Shown here: positions 61,421 through 64,000 of the stretch, piece by piece | Layout of the letters: every line of letters starts with the position of its first letter | How positions within the stretch are numbered: position 1 is the first letter of the stretch | NCBI GenBank assembly: GCA_009760855.2 | Contig: WPIO01000027.1 | Coordinates: 1,992,501-2,056,500 of the forward strand | Direction: 5' to 3' | Source: Cristatella mucedo | Lineage: Eukaryota > Bryozoa > Phylactolaemata > Cristatellidae | Length of the DNA stretch: 64,000 nucleotides | Position numbers and translations under genes: made by a program | Notes under the pieces: generated by a model | What the model was told of the DNA's origin: nothing | Databases searched by the model: none | What the model saw: only the letters and a program-made list of their open reading frames with translations

Positions 61421-63261
61421 AACTGTCAGCAGTGCACGGCAATCCACAGCAATGGTAGGGGCACCGATAGCGAGGTCCGTAAAAAATTGACAAGGTTGTC
61501 TGCAATAAACTGCAACTCTCATTCCACGTGACATGTACCTGTTTGCGAGCAAGGTTTTTACTCATTGTGCGCACGGCAATTGACGGCAATAGCCAGGTGA
61601 AATATGCCTATCCGTAACAGTCAGTTACAAATGGATCGACAGTTGCTGAGACAAGATCACACCTTTCTCGAGTATTGCACTACCCTGCATTAAAAGTGCA
61701 GCCACATTTTTTTTAACAATCGACAAAGGCACAGTCGAGGAAAATGCATGGCAATCGACGGAAATTGTCCGGTCTCTACCACAATCTGTTTCAAATTTAA
61801 TGGAAATTGACTGTTTGAATTTGCAATTGTACTACCTCATAAGGCTCACTGTGGGCGCACACACATACTGTCATTTTGCACATTCAACCTTAGGCAATGC
61901 GTGGCAATCGACGGCAATTGCCCGAGAAAATACAGCAATCTATGATTGTTTGTTATAATTACAAGCAAAGCTGGTGAAAGAATATCCAATTTTTCTTGCG
62001 CAACATTGTGCTGTGTTAAAAGTGCAACCGCATCCTTTCAACCAATCGTGAACGTACATGCGAGGGCAATGTGCGGCAACGGCCTAAGAAAATACGGAAA
62101 TCTATAACGATCCATTTAAAATAGACTATGCGTTGCTTGGTGACGCTCCCATTTAGATTTCTCATTCGAAATTGCTTGTGGTTACTCAGGCCAGTAAGGG
62201 CAGGGCAGCGAAAGTGCCCGACGATCCGGGTGTGACGTTAAGCTAGGCCTGGTGGTTTGTCGCCCAGACAAACACGAACGAGCCATTGTGGTGCTTGGAC
62301 GCAAGTGATCGCCAGCTTCCAGTATTGAATCCGACTACAGCAGAAACGGCTAAGTACTTTACTTTACTTCACTTAGGCAGTACTGTCGTGTGAACATTTC
62401 TCGCTTAACTGATAACAAAGCGTCCGCATTGAACCGAGCCGATAAACTGCGCTTTTGGCTACATGTGGGCTGCCTGTACGCTCGCCTGCTTGTCGCGTGG
62501 CAAGCGCTCTGTTGAGATGTATTAGTTCGTTCCATGAAAGTTTTTTGGCCATTACAAGCAATAGAAAATAACATTAGAGATTCTGTAGCAAACTTAGTGC
62601 TGCTAAGCAGTAAAGCTCGCCGGCATATAAAGGCAAATGCGGCGTGAATGAACGAATAATTTACTTGGTAAGCACGCCTAAATACTTATATCTAGACTAA
62701 GCTCGATTCAAATCGTCTCCACTTGGCAAAAAATACATTGAAAAATTTGATGTGCATCAATACAAGCAACGTGGAAACACAATGTAATTCACGGGTTGAA
62801 AGCGCTAAGAGGCTGGGGTTGTCCATGGTGTGGCAAGTGCAGCTACTGCTCATGCTCGTGCTACTTACAGCTGCGGACTACACGGCACGCTTTTCCGCAG
62901 ATTTCGGACAGATTTTCCACAGAATTCAGCTAACGCGTTATCATACGTCACAACGTTTTGGGGAAGAGACTCTGCAGACTCACCAGAAGAAGGATTGGCC
63001 TCAACTTTTTGGCTCCTCGATGGCTAAGCCGACCATTCACAATCCCGGGGCTCGTCACCTCCACCCCACGGCCAAAATAAAAAATGGCCATCGTTCGTAG
63101 GCTCGGGTATATTGACTCGGTGAGAGCAAGTCCTTGAATGTGGAATGGTTGTGCGTTGTAAACCAATGCTTCAGCCTTTTCCACATAAACTAGTAACGTC
63201 GCACGTTACTTAGCACTAAGCACCAGCACACCCATAACGGCGCACATTACTCGGTACTGCT
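61421..63261. other. Unassigned stretch
   Basis: About 1.8 kb. A forward frame at 62824 begins MVWQVQLLLMLVLLTAAD, signal-peptide-like, but nothing downstream supports a gene. Several GGCAATCGACGGCAAT-like repeats at 61430-62080 (see findings). Confidence 0.5.
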
Positions 63262-63330
63262 ATAATAATAATAATACACTTGATAGAGTGCCCTCAGAGA
63301 ACTCAGTCTCTTTCAAGGCACTTTGCTTCC
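63262..63330 (-). mobile_element. LINE-1 family 3'-tail fragment
   Basis: (AAT)n, then ACACTTGATAGAGTGCCCTC and AGAGAACTCAGTCTCTTTC. Confidence 0.7.
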
Positions 63331-63505
63331 TTCCCCGTAAAACTTCAAAAGAATTTCCTTTTCTTTATATTCTTCTCATACTACTCTAAACGGTGACTGC
63401 AGCGGCGAGTTCAGCGTCTGCCAGTATTGGCTTGGCGTCTTTCTGGGGAAATGCTCTATCATACCAGTCTCCCGCATTAGAGCACGAGCTGTGGGCGGTG
63501 TAGTT

Positions 63506-63779
63506 TGACATTATTCCCAGCTGCAAGTACGCGACACCACGCAGAACACCGAAGCAGGCTCAAAGACGTTTATTCACGCGGACGCCGCTGCGGGCCAGTA
63601 CGCGACTGCCTAGCCCGATGTCCTCGAGTTACTTCCCGGTCCTCTGCCGCCCGTTACTTATATATCTCAGCCATAAATCGCAATAGCCCATAAACCAACG
63701 ACAGTGTCATAATATCAAAATAGCCACAGGCGGGGCTAAGTCGGCCATGAAGTCTGTCGTGGGGGGATTAAATCTGTCA
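63506..63779 (-). mobile_element. Possible solo LTR
   Basis: On the reverse strand it starts TGACAGATTTAATCC and ends AATAATGTCA (TGACA/TGTCA ends). A TATA-like GAGATATATAAG comes first and an AATAAACGTCTTTG polyadenylation-like signal about 90 bases later, the order expected in an LTR. No target duplication is visible and no internal retrovirus-like gene is present, so this is tentative. Confidence 0.3.
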
Positions 63780-64000
63780 CGTTGGGGGCGAAACCGCGCG
63801 ATGGCGACGGCAGGTCCACAGTTTCACTGGCCGTCGTGCCAGATGCACTAAACGCTTGCTTGAGGTTCGTAATTGACTCTGGATGCAATATAATCTCATG
63901 AGATACCCACAACGGTCTCAAAACTAGAGCGAATTATTGTAGACAATGTTGTGCTACAGTGTCTCTGGCGGTGGCTGTTCTTGTGGAGTCTCACGGAACC

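Noticed and set aside
62824-63000. Signal-peptide-like start MVWQVQLLLMLVLLTAAD on the forward strand
   Set aside because: Only a short frame with no family pattern or convincing splice donor; left unassigned.
1-64000. CRISPR array, bacterial operon or phage region
   Set aside because: No regularly spaced repeats with unique spacers, no tightly packed genes with ribosome binding sites; introns and animal-type transposons are present throughout.

Overview
The window looks like metazoan nuclear DNA, most likely from a marine invertebrate. A sponge is my guess, not something the sequence proves. The evidence is GT-AG introns, non-LTR retrotransposons of the CR1/L2 type, tRNA-derived SINEs, Tc1-, pogo/Tigger- and hAT-like DNA transposon remnants, and many microsatellites. 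I see no bacterial operons, no CRISPR array and no rRNA.

Region 1-50266 is dominated by one giant minus-strand gene. I can read 34 exons (about 7.16 kb of coding sequence, about 2,385 codons) spread over 50 kb. The intron phases agree at all 33 junctions. The product is a long tandem array of small Cys-rich repeats of the GCC2/GCC3 (ephrin-receptor-like, TNFR-like) type. I count about 60 CxxC cores by hand. The protein should be extracellular and disulfide-bonded. Its 3' end runs off the left edge of the window, and its 5' end (start codon, signal peptide) was not found to the right of 50266.

The introns are packed with mobile DNA. There are two LINE families: LINE-1 with an (ATT)n tail and LINE-2 with an (ACATT)n tail; these names are mine and do not mean mammalian L1/L2. 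There are two tRNA-derived SINE families. SINE-A carries the same 3' tail sequence as LINE-1, suggesting it borrows that LINE's machinery. The largest intron (32191-39710) holds a 5'-truncated LINE-1 copy inserted inside a Tc1-like transposase remnant, with a 7-bp target-site duplication. The Tc1 reading frame resumes exactly across the insertion.

Region 50267-64000 has no recognised host exon. It holds LINE-2 fragments, a CpG-rich stretch of about 2.2 kb, and within it two diverged tandem units that each carry a TATA-like box. It also holds a 185-bp hAT MITE closely resembling the SPIN ('Space Invaders') family with a perfect 8-bp target duplication, an unassigned protein-like open frame, and a solo-LTR-like segment near the right edge.
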